In this document: positions 26,312 to 36,186 of the stretch, one piece after another
Layout: the number at the start of each line of letters is the position of its first letter
Position numbering within the stretch: position 1 is the stretch's first letter
Assembly (NCBI RefSeq): GCF_933208495.1
Contig: NZ_CAKOET010000001.1
Coordinates: 62,001 to 126,000 of the forward strand
Direction of reading: 5' to 3'
Source: Convivina praedatoris
Lineage (GTDB): Bacteria > Bacillota > Bacilli > Lactobacillales > Lactobacillaceae
DNA: 64,000 nt
Notes under the pieces: model-generated
What the model saw: only the letters and a program-made list of their open reading frames with translations
Told to the model about the DNA's origin: nothing
Database searches by the model: none
Program-made: the position numbers and the translations under genes

Positions 26312-27112
26312 ATGACAACATTAAAAATTGAAAACTTACACGTTAATGTCGCGGGAAAAGAAATTTTAAAAGGGGTGAACTTGGCAGTTAATACTGGCGA
26401 AATGCATGCCATTATGGGCCCCAACGGTACTGGGAAGTCGACGTTATCACAGACAATTATGGGGCATCCGGCCTATGAAGTGACTGCCGGTCACATTTAC
26501 TTGGATGGGGAAGATTTATTAGAACAGGGCGTTGATGAGCGAGCTCGAGCAGGTTTATTTTTAGCCATGCAATACCCATCTGAAATTCAGGGTGTTACTA
26601 ATGCTGAATTTATGCGGGCGGCCATTAATGCTCGACGGCCTGAAGATGATCAAATTGGGATTATGGATTTTATTACCCAGTTGGATGAAAAACGAGAATT
26701 TCTTTCGATGAGTGAAGAAATGGCCGATCGTTATCTAAATGAAGGATTTTCTGGTGGGGAAAAGAAGCGAAATGAAATTTTACAGATGATGATGGTTAAA
26801 CCTAAAATTGCTATTTTAGATGAAATTGATTCAGGATTAGATATTGATGCCTTAAAGGTGGTATCACGCGGGGTAAACAGTATGCGTTCTCCAGAATTTG
26901 GAACGCTGATGATTACTCATTATCAACGTTTATTAGACTATATCGTACCAGACTATGTTCATGTAATGATGGGCGGTAAAATTGTTAAAACTGGTGGCGC
27001 CGAAATGGCTAAAAAACTAGAAGCTGAGGGTTATGCTAGTCTACGTGATGAATTGGGCTTGAATGTTAGCCTGACAGATGAAGATGTCAATGAATACGTA
27101 ATGGGAGATTAA
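26312..27112 (+). CDS. sufC: Fe-S cluster assembly ATPase SufC
   Basis: 266 residues of ABC ATPase: Walker A GPNGTGKSTL, signature FSGGEKKRNEI, Walker B KIAILDEIDSGLD. The EKKRNE extension and LDEIDSGLD are specific to SufC rather than transport ATPases. It forms the SufBC2D scaffold that builds Fe-S clusters. It is the first gene of the suf operon; ATG 26312 follows AAAGGCG. Confidence 0.96.
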   Translation: MTTLKIENLHVNVAGKEILKGVNLAVNTGEMHAIMGPNGTGKSTLSQTIMGHPAYEVTAGHIYLDGEDLLEQGVDERARAGLFLAMQYPSEIQGVTNAEFMRAAINARRPEDDQIGIMDFITQLDEKREFLSMSEEMADRYLNEGFSGGEKKRNEILQMMMVKPKIAILDEIDSGLDIDALKVVSRGVNSMRSPEFGTLMITHYQRLLDYIVPDYVHVMMGGKIVKTGGAEMAKKLEAEGYASLRDELGLNVSLTDEDVNEYVMGD

Positions 27113-27113
27113 G

Positions 27114-28292
27114 ATGGTTAAGCAAGCAAATGAAAATTTACCCATGCCAGTTTTTGAAAAGGTTCGTTATGGCCCCTGGCGGTTAGAAAACATGAGTCCC
27201 AGTCAATCAGTTGATGAAAGTAAGGATCTTCAAGAAAACTTTTTAGGATTAAAAGTAATCGGTTCCACGACCACTCATCATCAACTTAGCGCCGATTTAG
27301 TAGAAGCTGGTGTTTTGTTAATGAACATCAAACAGGCGTACCAAGATTATCCAGAATTAGTTAAAAATTTGGTTGGTAAAGTGATTGAACGACAGTCCGA
27401 ACGCTTGGCAGCCAATAATTATGATCAGTTTAATACCGGATTTTTTTTATATATTCCGGCTAATGTTCAGATTGAACCCGTTATGCAAGTAACTTTAAAT
27501 CAAATTGCCGATGGGCAGGGGGATTTCATCGCTCGTGTTTTGGTTTATGTCGGAGAAAATAGCCAGGTTAAATTGTTGCAGCGCATGCGAACCGTAGGAA
27601 ATCATGCAAGTAAAGCTTCAGTCGTTGTCGAAGTTTTAGCCCAGCGTGGGAGTCGGCTAACTTATGCTAATATTGATGGCTTTGGGCCCCATACTAGTGC
27701 CTATATTAACCGCCAAGCGGATATATTGGCTAATGCTAAGGTGGATTGGATCAATGCTTCTTTTAATGATGGCAATACGATTACGCGTCTTGCCAGTCAT
27801 GTTGACGGAGAAGGATCAGTTAGTCATGCCAAAGTAGCAACCTTTTCTAATCGAAAACAAGTACAAGGTTTCATTACGGAAATTCAAAATACTGGGCGAC
27901 ACAGTCTCGGGCATATTTTCCAACGGGGCGTTATTTTAAATTCCTCAGCCTTAGTTTTTAACGGCATTGGGCGAATTATTAAAGGTGCTAAGGGCTCTGA
28001 TGCTCAACAAGAATCACGCGTATTGATGCTTTCTCGCCGTGGACGGGGGGAAGCTAATCCCTTGCTATTGATTGATGAGAATGATGTCACAGCTGGTCAT
28101 GCGGCTTCGGTTGGTCGAGTAGACGAACAACAACTTTATTACTTAATGAGTCGCGGTTTACCGGAAAAAGTGGCGCGAAAACTTGTTATTCGAGGTTTTA
28201 TCGGGGAAATATTATCGCAAATGCCAACGAACCGAGCCCAGCAGGACTTAATTGATGCAATCGAGAGAAAGTTACAGTATGAAAGAGTGTAG
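27114..28292 (+). CDS. sufD: Fe-S cluster assembly protein SufD
   Basis: 392 residues of the SufB/SufD beta-helix family, with the C-terminal signature AGHAASVGRVDEQQLYYLMSRG. It lies two bases after sufC. The N-terminal region is shorter and different from SufB, matching SufD. Together with SufB and SufC it forms the cluster scaffold. Confidence 0.93.
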   Translation: MVKQANENLPMPVFEKVRYGPWRLENMSPSQSVDESKDLQENFLGLKVIGSTTTHHQLSADLVEAGVLLMNIKQAYQDYPELVKNLVGKVIERQSERLAANNYDQFNTGFFLYIPANVQIEPVMQVTLNQIADGQGDFIARVLVYVGENSQVKLLQRMRTVGNHASKASVVVEVLAQRGSRLTYANIDGFGPHTSAYINRQADILANAKVDWINASFNDGNTITRLASHVDGEGSVSHAKVATFSNRKQVQGFITEIQNTGRHSLGHIFQRGVILNSSALVFNGIGRIIKGAKGSDAQQESRVLMLSRRGRGEANPLLLIDENDVTAGHAASVGRVDEQQLYYLMSRGLPEKVARKLVIRGFIGEILSQMPTNRAQQDLIDAIERKLQYERV

Positions 28293-29505
28293 AGCTGATT
28301 TTCCAATTTTAAATGAAAAAATTAATGGGCAACCATTGATTTATCTTGATAGTGCGGCGACGGCCCAAAAACCAGCCAAGGTATTAGCCAAGGTACAAGA
28401 CTACTATCAGCATCAAAATGCCAATGTACATCGGGGCGTTTATACGCTTTCGCAAGCAGCAACCGATTTATATGAAGGGGCTCGCAATCAAGTCCAAGCT
28501 TTTATTAATGCGGCTGATTGGACTGAGGTGCTCTTTACTCGTGGGACTACTGAGTCGATTAATTGGGTTTCGACGGCTTATGGACAGCAGCATTTACAGG
28601 CTGGCGATGAAATTTTAGTGAGCTATTTAGAACACCACTCTAATTTAGTTCCTTGGCAAGTGCTGGCACAGCAAACTGGTGCTAAATTACGTTACGTAGA
28701 ATTGGATGAAGCCGGCCGCTTAGATTTAGTCGATTTGCGCCACAAACTAAATCCATCCACAAAAATTGTTGCCTTGACCCATGTTTCCAATGTAACCGGT
28801 GTGATTAATCCAATTGCTCAAATTACTAGCTGGGCCCATCAAGTTGGTGCTGTTGTAGTGGTTGATGGGGCCCAAGCAGCACCGCATTTACCAGTTGACG
28901 TTCAAGCATTGGACGCTGATTTTTATGCTTTTTCGGGTCATAAATTGATGGGCCCAACTGGTATCGGGGTGTTATATGGTAAAAAAGCGTTGTTAGAAGA
29001 AATTCCGCCAGTTCAGTATGGTGGTGAAATGATTGAATATGTTGGTTTGGATGAAGCTACTTTTCAGCCGTTACCCTGGCGCTTTGAGGCTGGGACCCCC
29101 AATATTGCTGGTGCAATCGGGTTAGGCGCAGCTATTGAATACTTAAGGTCAATTGGCATGGCACAGATTGCAGCAAATGAGGCACAATTAACTACCTATG
29201 CCTTAAAAAAACTAGGAGCCATTGAGGGATTGCAAATTTATGGGCCAACCAATGGACAGAATCGAACTGGGGTGATTACTTTTAATTTAGCAGATATTCA
29301 TCCCCATGATGTCGCCACTGCCCTAGATCAAGAAGGAATTGAAGTTCGAGCAGGTCATCACTGTGCCCAACCGTTGATGCGTTATTTGGGGGTGACGGCC
29401 ACTGTACGAGTAAGTTTGTATTTGTATAATACAGCAGCTGAAATTGATCGATTAGTGGCGTCCTTAGTAGCGATTAAGGAGTATTTTGTTGATGACTTTA
29501 CATAA
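28279..29505 (+). CDS. sufS: Cysteine desulfurase SufS
   Basis: 408 residues of class II cysteine desulfurase. The PLP lysine lies in SGHKLMGP and the catalytic cysteine in RAGHHCAQPLM (about Cys362). It releases sulfur from cysteine as a persulfide and passes it to SufU. Start ATG 28279 overlaps sufD by 14 bases; ATG 28255 in the same frame is an alternative. Confidence 0.95.
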   Translation: MKECRADFPILNEKINGQPLIYLDSAATAQKPAKVLAKVQDYYQHQNANVHRGVYTLSQAATDLYEGARNQVQAFINAADWTEVLFTRGTTESINWVSTAYGQQHLQAGDEILVSYLEHHSNLVPWQVLAQQTGAKLRYVELDEAGRLDLVDLRHKLNPSTKIVALTHVSNVTGVINPIAQITSWAHQVGAVVVVDGAQAAPHLPVDVQALDADFYAFSGHKLMGPTGIGVLYGKKALLEEIPPVQYGGEMIEYVGLDEATFQPLPWRFEAGTPNIAGAIGLGAAIEYLRSIGMAQIAANEAQLTTYALKKLGAIEGLQIYGPTNGQNRTGVITFNLADIHPHDVATALDQEGIEVRAGHHCAQPLMRYLGVTATVRVSLYLYNTAAEIDRLVASLVAIKEYFVDDFT

Positions 29506-29920
29506 TTTGGATCAATTATATCGTCAGGTCATTATGACCTATGCCAAACATCCGCATCACTTTCAAAGCCTCAGTGCTGATACCGGTCAAGCTGTGACTA
29601 AATACAATCCAACTTGTGGGGATTTAATTAAGTTAACTTTAGTAATTGAAAACGGTAGGGTCCAGGACCTGAGTTTTGATGGTGATGGCTGTGCTATTTT
29701 TAAAGCTTCGGCTTCGATGATGACTGATTTGATTAATCATAAATCAATTGAAGAAGTTCAAAGACTAAGTCAACAATTTTCAGCGATGATGACCGATGGA
29801 CAAACCAGTGCAGCTTTAGGAGATGCTTGTAGTTTAATTGGGGTTCGTAAGTTTCCAACCCGAATTAAATGTGCGACTTTATCCTGGCATGCTTTAGATG
29901 AACTATTAATTCAAAATTGA
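29492..29920 (+). CDS. sufU: Sulfur-transfer protein SufU
   Basis: 142 residues, IscU-like. The three conserved cysteines are seen in NPTCGDLI, GDGCAIFKAS and RIKCATLSWHAL, with the SufU-specific insertion between the second and third. In Gram-positives it is the zinc-dependent sulfur acceptor of SufS. The start is ATG 29492 behind GGAG; it overlaps the sufS stop. Confidence 0.95.
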   Translation: MTLHNLDQLYRQVIMTYAKHPHHFQSLSADTGQAVTKYNPTCGDLIKLTLVIENGRVQDLSFDGDGCAIFKASASMMTDLINHKSIEEVQRLSQQFSAMMTDGQTSAALGDACSLIGVRKFPTRIKCATLSWHALDELLIQN

Positions 29921-29938
29921 GTCCTGAAAGGAGTATTT

Positions 29939-31381
29939 ATGGGAGAAACCATGGAGATTGATCGGCGTGAGGCCTTAGAGAAAACACGAGCAGCAATTGG
30001 GGCTGACAAGGAATACGAGCAGGGTTTCCAGGATGATTACCAAGCGGTTTATTCAACTGGTAAAGGAATTAGTGAAGATATTATTCGTAAAATTTCTGCT
30101 AAAAAAAATGAGCCTAAGTGGATGCTTGATTACCGTTTGCAGGCTTACCAGACCTATTTAGACATGCCCATGCATGAATGGGGACCGGATTTAAGTGGCA
30201 TTAATTTTGATGATATTTATTATTACAACAAGCCGACTGAAGAAAAGTATCGCGATTGGGAGGATGTCCCAATCGAATTAAAAGAAACTTTTGAACGATT
30301 AGGGGTTCCAGAAGCCGAGCGGAAATGGCTGGCCGGCTCTTCAGCTCAGTATGAATCAGAAGTCGTTTACCATCGGATGAAAGAAGAATTTGCGAAGACT
30401 GGGATTGTATTTACAGATACTGATGCAGCCGTTCAGGAATATCCGGAACTGGTTAAAGAATACTTTGGTTCTCTAGTTAAGCCGACTAATAACAAATTAG
30501 CCGCTTTGAATTCAGCGGCCTGGTCGGGTGGAACTTTTATTTATGTACCAAAAGGGGTTCATGTGACCACCCCAATTCAATCTTATTTTCGGATTAATAC
30601 TGAAAATGAAGGACAATTTGAGCGGACCTTGATTATTGTTGATGAAGGCGCTCATGTTGATTATGTGGAAGGGTGTTCAGCCCCAATGTATTCCGGAGAT
30701 GCCTTGCACGCTGCCGTGGTAGAAGTGATTGTCAAGCGAGATGCTTATTGCCGTTATACCACCATTCAGAATTGGTCTAATAATGTTTATTCTTTGGAGA
30801 CAAAGCGAGCAGCCGCTTATGAAAATGCCACAATGGAGTGGGTTGATGGTAATTTTGGTTCTAAAACCACAATGAAGTATCCTTCGGTTTACTTGGAAGG
30901 TGAAGGGGCTCGAGGGACGATGCTATCAATTGCGGTGGCTGGCAAGGGCGTGAATTTGGATTCGGGTGCCAAGATGATTCATAATGCACCCAACACCTCA
31001 TCGTCAATTGTGTCTAAATCAATTGCCCATGATGGTGGTGCTACGGACTATCGGGGCACGGTTAAATTTGGCAGAGAGTCTGATGGTTCATTTGCTCACG
31101 TTGAGTGTGACACGATTTTAGTGGATGACCAATCTTCAGCTGATACGATTCCCTATAACACAATCTTAAATGGGAATGTCTCGATGGAACACGAAGCCAA
31201 AGTTTCGCGGGTTTCTGAGGAGCAATTGTATTATTTGATGACCCGGGGTATTTCTGCAGAAAAGGCAACGGAGATGATTGTTATGGGCTTTATTGAACCA
31301 TTTACTAAGGAACTACCGATGGAATATGCGGTAGAATTAAATCGATTAATGAAGTTTGAAATGATTGGTTCGGTGGGGTAA
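29939..31381 (+). CDS. sufB: Fe-S cluster scaffold protein SufB
   Basis: 480 residues, normal SufB length, with a Trp/Tyr-rich N-terminal region ([17 protein letters not shown]), the EGCSAP motif and the C-terminal [22 protein letters not shown]. It is the main scaffold on which SufU/SufS sulfur and iron are assembled. It is the last intact gene of the suf operon; a decayed sufT-like frame follows five bases later. Confidence 0.96.
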   Translation: MGETMEIDRREALEKTRAAIGADKEYEQGFQDDYQAVYSTGKGISEDIIRKISAKKNEPKWMLDYRLQAYQTYLDMPMHEWGPDLSGINFDDIYYYNKPTEEKYRDWEDVPIELKETFERLGVPEAERKWLAGSSAQYESEVVYHRMKEEFAKTGIVFTDTDAAVQEYPELVKEYFGSLVKPTNNKLAALNSAAWSGGTFIYVPKGVHVTTPIQSYFRINTENEGQFERTLIIVDEGAHVDYVEGCSAPMYSGDALHAAVVEVIVKRDAYCRYTTIQNWSNNVYSLETKRAAAYENATMEWVDGNFGSKTTMKYPSVYLEGEGARGTMLSIAVAGKGVNLDSGAKMIHNAPNTSSSIVSKSIAHDGGATDYRGTVKFGRESDGSFAHVECDTILVDDQSSADTIPYNTILNGNVSMEHEAKVSRVSEEQLYYLMTRGISAEKATEMIVMGFIEPFTKELPMEYAVELNRLMKFEMIGSVG

Positions 31382-31385
31382 ATCT

Positions 31386-31687
31386 ATGGATGAAGACCAA
31401 CATATAATAACCATTTTTAAAGACAGTGCTAGATTCAAAATTACGAATTGATGTCGTTAATTTGTGTTTAGTTAATAAAATTAATTTTAATAAACTTGGA
31501 TTATTGGTGGTTGCAATGGCCTTATTCACTATAGGGTGTCCGGTTATTGGCACCGGTTGAGACTATGGTCAAAGAGGCCTTGGCCACGTTACTAGAAGTT
31601 GTTGAAGTACAGATTGAATGTGTTTGGGAGCCAAGTTGGTTAATTCAAAAAATGTCTCTTTTTGTGCGTATGATAGTTTTGGATTAG
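31386..31687 (+). pseudogene. Decayed SufT-like (MIP18/DUF59) gene
   Basis: No single frame is open, but three consecutive frames together spell a MIP18-family protein: an ATG at 31386 with RBS-like spacing after sufB; then, shifted, VLDSKLRIDVVNLCLVNKIN and MALFTIGCPVIGTG to a TGA at 31558; then, shifted again, ETMVKEALATLLEVVEVQIE and CVWEPSW to a TAG at 31685. The family pattern is DPELGIDVVNLGLVY, TMTLTTMGCP and WEPPW. Two frameshifts, plus lost conserved residues (Pro-Glu to Ser-Lys), show inactivation. The intact gene normally ends suf operons and helps Fe-S assembly. Confidence 0.85.
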
Positions 31688-31718
31688 GTTGAATTGTGAA
31701 AAATATATAAAATATTTC

Positions 31719-31747
31719 TTGACATTAAATGATAATAAAATTAGAAT
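31719..31747 (+). promoter_or_regulatory. Promoter of the leucine operon
   Basis: TTGACA (31719-31724), a 17-base spacer, TAGAAT (31742-31747). This is almost a consensus vegetative promoter, 32 bases before the leader peptide. Confidence 0.87.
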
Positions 31748-31778
31748 TAGCTCATAAAATAATTAGGAGGAACACGAA

Positions 31779-31850
31779 ATGCAAACAGCTCAGATGAATA
31801 TTATTAATAATCAATCATCAGCTCTCCTCAGCTTGCTCAGGTATTCCTAG
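31779..31850 (+). CDS. Leucine operon leader peptide
   Basis: A 23-codon open frame too short for routine calling. ATG 31779 follows the excellent AGGAGG at 31765-31770. The peptide ends ALLSLLRYS, with four Leu codons (CTC CTC AGC TTG CTC, 31824-31838) just before the stop. These codons lie in the 5' arm of a hairpin (CAGCTTGCT / AGCAAGCTG). This is the layout of ribosome-mediated attenuation: ribosomes stall at Leu codons when charged tRNA-Leu is scarce. Confidence 0.85.
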   Translation: MQTAQMNIINNQSSALLSLLRYS

Positions 31851-31955
31851 CAAGCTGGGCTTTTAAGGCTAGTTGTTAGGTATAAACCAATGACTAGTCG
31901 CAGGGGTGCAACTCGTGTTTTTAACGGACTAGTCTATCAGACTAGTCCGTTTTTT
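31827..31955 (+). promoter_or_regulatory. Attenuator of the leucine operon
   Basis: Four CTAGT-containing segments lie in series: 31869-31873, 31892-31899 (GACTAGTC), 31927-31934 and 31940-31947. Segment 3 and 4 form a 13-bp stem with an ATC loop followed by six Ts (31923-31955), a strong terminator. Segment 2 can instead pair with segment 3, and segment 1 with segment 2, giving mutually exclusive terminator and antiterminator folds. The arrangement predicts that leucine starvation permits leuA transcription. Confidence 0.82.
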
Positions 31956-31975
31956 AGTTTAAAGGAGAGAAGAAA

Positions 31976-33142
31976 ATGAGAAAAATAACATTTTACGATA
32001 CAACTTTACGTGATGGTGAGCAAACAATTGGGGTTAATTTTTCCAACCAAGAAAAGGTAAGCATCGCCGAGGCTTTGGAGGCCTATGGTGTTGATGCAAT
32101 TGAAACCGGTTTCCCTGCAGCCTCTGAGAAAGATTTTAGAGCAGTGCAAGCCATTGCTAAAACTATTCAACATAGTAAAGTAGTTGGTTTAGCTCGGATG
32201 GTTCGAAAGGATATTGATGCAGTCATTGAGGCGACCCGGGGAGCCGTCCATCCAGCTATTCATATCTTCATTGCAACGTCGCCGGTACATCGAGAATCAA
32301 AGCTACATATGAGTAAGAAAGAAATTTTAGACAAGATTACCGCTGATATTACCTATGTTAAAAACTACATGGATGACATTATTTTTTCACCAGAGGATGC
32401 AACTCGGACGGAACCAGAGTTTTTGATTCAAGCGGTGCAAAGGGCAATTGATGCCGGAGCCAAAATGATTAATATTCCAGATACGGTTGGGTATGCCACA
32501 CCGGATGAATTTGGACAAATTTTTGAAAACTTTAGCAATCAAATCAAAGAATTTAATGAAATTGGTTGGTCTACCCACACTCACAATGATTTGGGTTTGG
32601 CCAATGCCAATGCCTTGGCGGGAATCGAGCATGGAGCTACTGAAGTACAGGGAACGATTAACGGGATTGGCGAACGGGCCGGTAATGTTGATTTGATCGA
32701 AACAGCGGTAGCGTTGCAGGTTCGACAGAATAAATTCCAAGTATCGACCAATATCGACTTAGTCCAATCAAAAAAAATTTCTAATCAAGTTGCTCGGATG
32801 TCTAAGATTGCTATTGCACCAAATAAGCCGATTATGGGCCGCAATGCCTTTGCCCATGAATCTGGTATACATCAAGATGGCTACTTAAAGAATCCTGAGA
32901 CCTATGAAATTTTGAATCCGGCAATGGTCGGTGCTAAAGCTAGTTTACCGTTAGGAAAGTTATCGGGATCCCATGCGGTAATGTCAAAGTTAAACGAGAT
33001 GGGTTATGAAATTGGTAAAGAGGATATGCAAATCATCTTTCCTCACTTTAAAGCAGTGGCTGAAGAAGTTGACATCGTCGATGAAGGCCAATTGGAGAGT
33101 ATGATGGCGAGTATATATGAAAAAAGGGTGGTGAATGGCTAA
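31976..33142 (+). CDS. leuA: 2-isopropylmalate synthase lacking the C-terminal regulatory domain
   Basis: 388 residues. The catalytic TIM barrel is complete (FYDTTLRDGEQTIGVNF, the metal-binding HTHNDLGLANANAL, GTINGIGERAGN), followed by the linker subdomain (FAHESGIHQDG). Common LeuA proteins have about 510 residues; here the roughly 120-residue LeuA dimer domain that binds leucine is missing, and the protein ends naturally after the second linker subdomain. It condenses acetyl-CoA with 2-oxoisovalerate. Feedback inhibition by leucine is probably absent, leaving control to the leader. Alternative: a NifV-like homologue, but leuBCD follow directly. Confidence 0.92.
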   Translation: MRKITFYDTTLRDGEQTIGVNFSNQEKVSIAEALEAYGVDAIETGFPAASEKDFRAVQAIAKTIQHSKVVGLARMVRKDIDAVIEATRGAVHPAIHIFIATSPVHRESKLHMSKKEILDKITADITYVKNYMDDIIFSPEDATRTEPEFLIQAVQRAIDAGAKMINIPDTVGYATPDEFGQIFENFSNQIKEFNEIGWSTHTHNDLGLANANALAGIEHGATEVQGTINGIGERAGNVDLIETAVALQVRQNKFQVSTNIDLVQSKKISNQVARMSKIAIAPNKPIMGRNAFAHESGIHQDGYLKNPETYEILNPAMVGAKASLPLGKLSGSHAVMSKLNEMGYEIGKEDMQIIFPHFKAVAEEVDIVDEGQLESMMASIYEKRVVNG

Positions 33143-34201
33143 ATGACTAGCAAGAAAAAAATTGTTGTCCTACCCGGTGATTATATCGGACCGGAAATTA
33201 TGGCGGCCGGTTTGGCTGTTTTAGCAGCCGCTACCCAGGGAACCGACTTTAAATATGAACTAATTGAATGTCGCTTTGGTGGGGCTGGAATTGACCAGGT
33301 TGGGCAGCCTTTACCAGAAGAAACTATCCGAACGGCTCAACAGGCCGATGCAATTTTACTGAGTGCAATTGGCGGGCCTAAGTGGGATCAGGCCCCGATT
33401 CGACCAGAAGCCGGTTTATTAAGCATTCGTTCGGCTTTGAATTTGTTTGCTAATATTCGCCCTACGCAAGTATCATCGGCTCAGATTGAGCGCTCGCCTT
33501 TAAAGGCTGAAAATATAACTGGGACCGATTTTGTGATTGTTCGTGAACTAACTTCGGGGGCTTACTTTGGGAAGCCTCGGCGACTTGATCACGATGAGGC
33601 TGTTGATACGATGTATTATAGTCGCACTGAAATTGAGCGCGTTATGTCAGTTGGTTTTCAGATGGCACAAAAAAGAAAGCAACATGTCACCGTGGTGGAT
33701 AAATCTAACGTTTTAGCTACTTCTAAATTATGGCGACAGATTGGGAAGGAATTTAGTGAACGTTATCCTGATGTTCAAGTTGACTATCGTTATGTTGATG
33801 CAATGTCAATGGCTATCATTGCCCAACCGGCTCAGTTTGATGTAGTAATTACGCCAAATTTGTTTGGTGATATTTTAAGCGATGAAGCTGCCCAAATTAC
33901 TGGCTCAATCGGGCAAATCCAATCGATGTCAATCGGGGCGAATGGTCCTAATTTATATGAACCAATTCACGGATCGGCGCCCGATATTGCCGGAAAAGGA
34001 ATTGCTAATCCACTTTCAATGGTTAATACCGTGGCGATGATGATGACGCAAAGTTTTAATGAGAATCAGATTACTACCAAGATTCAAGCTGCTGTTGACT
34101 ATGTAATTGCTCATAAAATCGTGACACCGGATATGGGTGGTGATCAGACTACGGCTAGTGTAACTAAAGCTTTAGTTGACTTTATTAGAGAGGAGAATTA
34201 A
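33143..34201 (+). CDS. leuB: 3-isopropylmalate dehydrogenase
   Basis: 352 residues with family motifs [29 protein letters not shown] and the metal/NAD region [19 protein letters not shown]. It oxidatively decarboxylates 3-isopropylmalate with NAD+. It begins directly after the leuA stop. Confidence 0.96.
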   Translation: MTSKKKIVVLPGDYIGPEIMAAGLAVLAAATQGTDFKYELIECRFGGAGIDQVGQPLPEETIRTAQQADAILLSAIGGPKWDQAPIRPEAGLLSIRSALNLFANIRPTQVSSAQIERSPLKAENITGTDFVIVRELTSGAYFGKPRRLDHDEAVDTMYYSRTEIERVMSVGFQMAQKRKQHVTVVDKSNVLATSKLWRQIGKEFSERYPDVQVDYRYVDAMSMAIIAQPAQFDVVITPNLFGDILSDEAAQITGSIGQIQSMSIGANGPNLYEPIHGSAPDIAGKGIANPLSMVNTVAMMMTQSFNENQITTKIQAAVDYVIAHKIVTPDMGGDQTTASVTKALVDFIREEN

Positions 34202-34205
34202 GTCG

Positions 34206-35597
34206 ATGAGTAAGACATTATTTGACAAAATTTGGGATACCCATGTGATTGCTGGACAGGTGGGTGAACCGCAATTACTCTATGTTGATCTTCACTTGAT
34301 TCATGAAGTCACTTCTCCACAACCTTTTGATGGGTTACGGTCAATGCATCGCCGTTTGCGTCGACCGGATTTAACTTTTGCAACTATGGACCACAATGTG
34401 CCAACCAAGGACATTTTTAATGTTCAAGACGAAATGTCAAGGTTACAGATGGAAACGCTCGAACGTAATTGTAAAGAATTTGATGTACCTTTAGCTTCCA
34501 TCGGGGATGACCAGCAGGGAATCGTGCACGTGGTAGGACCAGAACGGGGGTTAACTCAGCCAGCTAAAGTCATCGTTTGTGGGGATTCGCATACGGCAAC
34601 GCACGGGGCCTTTGGTACGATTGCTTTTGGAATTGGTACCTCAGAAGTTGAACACGTGATGGCCACACAAACAATTTGGCAGGTAAAGCCAAAAACAATG
34701 GGCATTAAAATTACGGGGAAGTTGCCAGCTAATACATATGCCAAGGATATCATTATGGGCATAATTGCTCAGTATGGAGTTTCTTTTGGAACTGGTTATG
34801 CGATTGAATTTTACGGTGAAGCAGTTGAAAACTTATCAATGGAAGCCCGTTTAACCATGTGTAATATGTCAATTGAAGCTGGTTCAAAAACCGGGATGGT
34901 TCGACCTGATCAAACTACTTTTGATTATATTAAAGGCCGTGAATTTGCCCCTAAGGATTTTGCGGCGGCACAAAAATATTGGGAAAGTTTTTATACGGAC
35001 GATGAAAGTGCGTTTGATGAAAATCTGACCTTTGATGTCAGTGATTTGAAACCGATGATTACCTGGGGAACTAATCCGGGGATGGCCATGGCGGTAAACC
35101 AGCTTACACCAGCCGTTAAAGATGCTAATGATCAGGCAGCTTATGACTATATTGGCTTGCATCCCGGTATGAAGGCTGAGGAAATCCCACTAGATTACCT
35201 GTTTATCGGTTCTTGTACTAATAGTCGATATGAGGATTTAGAAATTGCCGCGCAAATGATGAAAGGCAAGCACTTAGCGCCCAACATTACGGCTTGGATT
35301 GTTCCTGGTAGTCGGGCTATTCGAAATAAGGCGATTAAGACTGGTATTGCTAAAATTTTTGAGGATGCTGGTTGTGAGTGGCGGGAACCAGGATGTTCGG
35401 CTTGTTTGGCGATGAATCCGGATAAAATTCCGGCCGGTATGCATGCTGCATCCACATCCAATCGGAATTTTATTGGCCGTCAAGGAGCTGGTTCACGGAC
35501 GCATTTGGCCTCACCAGCCATGGTAGCGGCAGCAGGTATTGCCGGACATTTTGTTGATATCACGCTATTAGATACTGAAGAGGGGGAGTCAAAATGA
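34206..35597 (+). CDS. leuC: 3-isopropylmalate dehydratase large subunit
   Basis: 463 residues. The 4Fe-4S cluster cysteines are in [12 protein letters not shown] and [10 protein letters not shown], the substrate region is [14 protein letters not shown]. It isomerises 2- to 3-isopropylmalate together with LeuD and so depends on the neighbouring suf system. ATG 34206 follows GAGGAG; the frame is open further up into leuB. Confidence 0.97.
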   Translation: MSKTLFDKIWDTHVIAGQVGEPQLLYVDLHLIHEVTSPQPFDGLRSMHRRLRRPDLTFATMDHNVPTKDIFNVQDEMSRLQMETLERNCKEFDVPLASIGDDQQGIVHVVGPERGLTQPAKVIVCGDSHTATHGAFGTIAFGIGTSEVEHVMATQTIWQVKPKTMGIKITGKLPANTYAKDIIMGIIAQYGVSFGTGYAIEFYGEAVENLSMEARLTMCNMSIEAGSKTGMVRPDQTTFDYIKGREFAPKDFAAAQKYWESFYTDDESAFDENLTFDVSDLKPMITWGTNPGMAMAVNQLTPAVKDANDQAAYDYIGLHPGMKAEEIPLDYLFIGSCTNSRYEDLEIAAQMMKGKHLAPNITAWIVPGSRAIRNKAIKTGIAKIFEDAGCEWREPGCSACLAMNPDKIPAGMHAASTSNRNFIGRQGAGSRTHLASPAMVAAAGIAGHFVDITLLDTEEGESK

Positions 35598-36178
35598 AAG
35601 CTTTTACGGAAGAAATCGGACGGGCCGTTGTGATTCCTAATGACAGTATCAATACCGATATTATTTTGCCTAAGCAGTTTTTGAAAAATATTTTAAAAAC
35701 TGGGTTTGGTAAAGATTTATTTTTTGATTGGCGTTACTTGGAAGATGGCTCTTTAAATCCTGATTTTGAGTTAAATAAGCCAGAACATAAAGGCGCCACC
35801 ATTTTAATTACAGGAACAGATTTTGGCTCTGGTTCTTCAAGAGAGCATGCCGTTTGGGCCTTGACTGATTATGGGTTTAAGGCTGTAATTGCTGGTGGTT
35901 TTTCCGATATTTTTTATATGAATGCCACTAAAAATGGCCTTTTGCCAATTGTACTACCTGAAGCTGATCGGGCAATCTTACGACAGGTGAAGGCCGATGA
36001 GTTGATTACGATTAATTTACCACAGCAAGAAGTCATTTATAATACCCAGGCTTTTCACTTTGATATTAACCCACAATGGAAAGAAAAGTTTATTAAAGGC
36101 GAGGACGATATTGATCATACGCTGCAATTTGCTAATCAAATTACAGCTTTTGAACAAAAACGTCCCAACTTTGGCTAG
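35594..36178 (+). CDS. leuD: 3-isopropylmalate dehydratase small subunit
   Basis: 194 residues with the swivel-domain signature [15 protein letters not shown] and the N-terminal [16 protein letters not shown]. The ATG overlaps the leuC stop (ATGA), typical of this heterodimer. Confidence 0.97.
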   Translation: MKAFTEEIGRAVVIPNDSINTDIILPKQFLKNILKTGFGKDLFFDWRYLEDGSLNPDFELNKPEHKGATILITGTDFGSGSSREHAVWALTDYGFKAVIAGGFSDIFYMNATKNGLLPIVLPEADRAILRQVKADELITINLPQQEVIYNTQAFHFDINPQWKEKFIKGEDDIDHTLQFANQITAFEQKRPNFG

Positions 36179-36186
36179 GAGGCAGG

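Noticed and set aside
31891-31955. The leu leader contains GGGGTGCAACTCGTG and could look like a T-box
   Set aside because: It lacks the UGGN tRNA-acceptor bulge and a specifier stem I; the Leu-codon leader peptide explains the element better.
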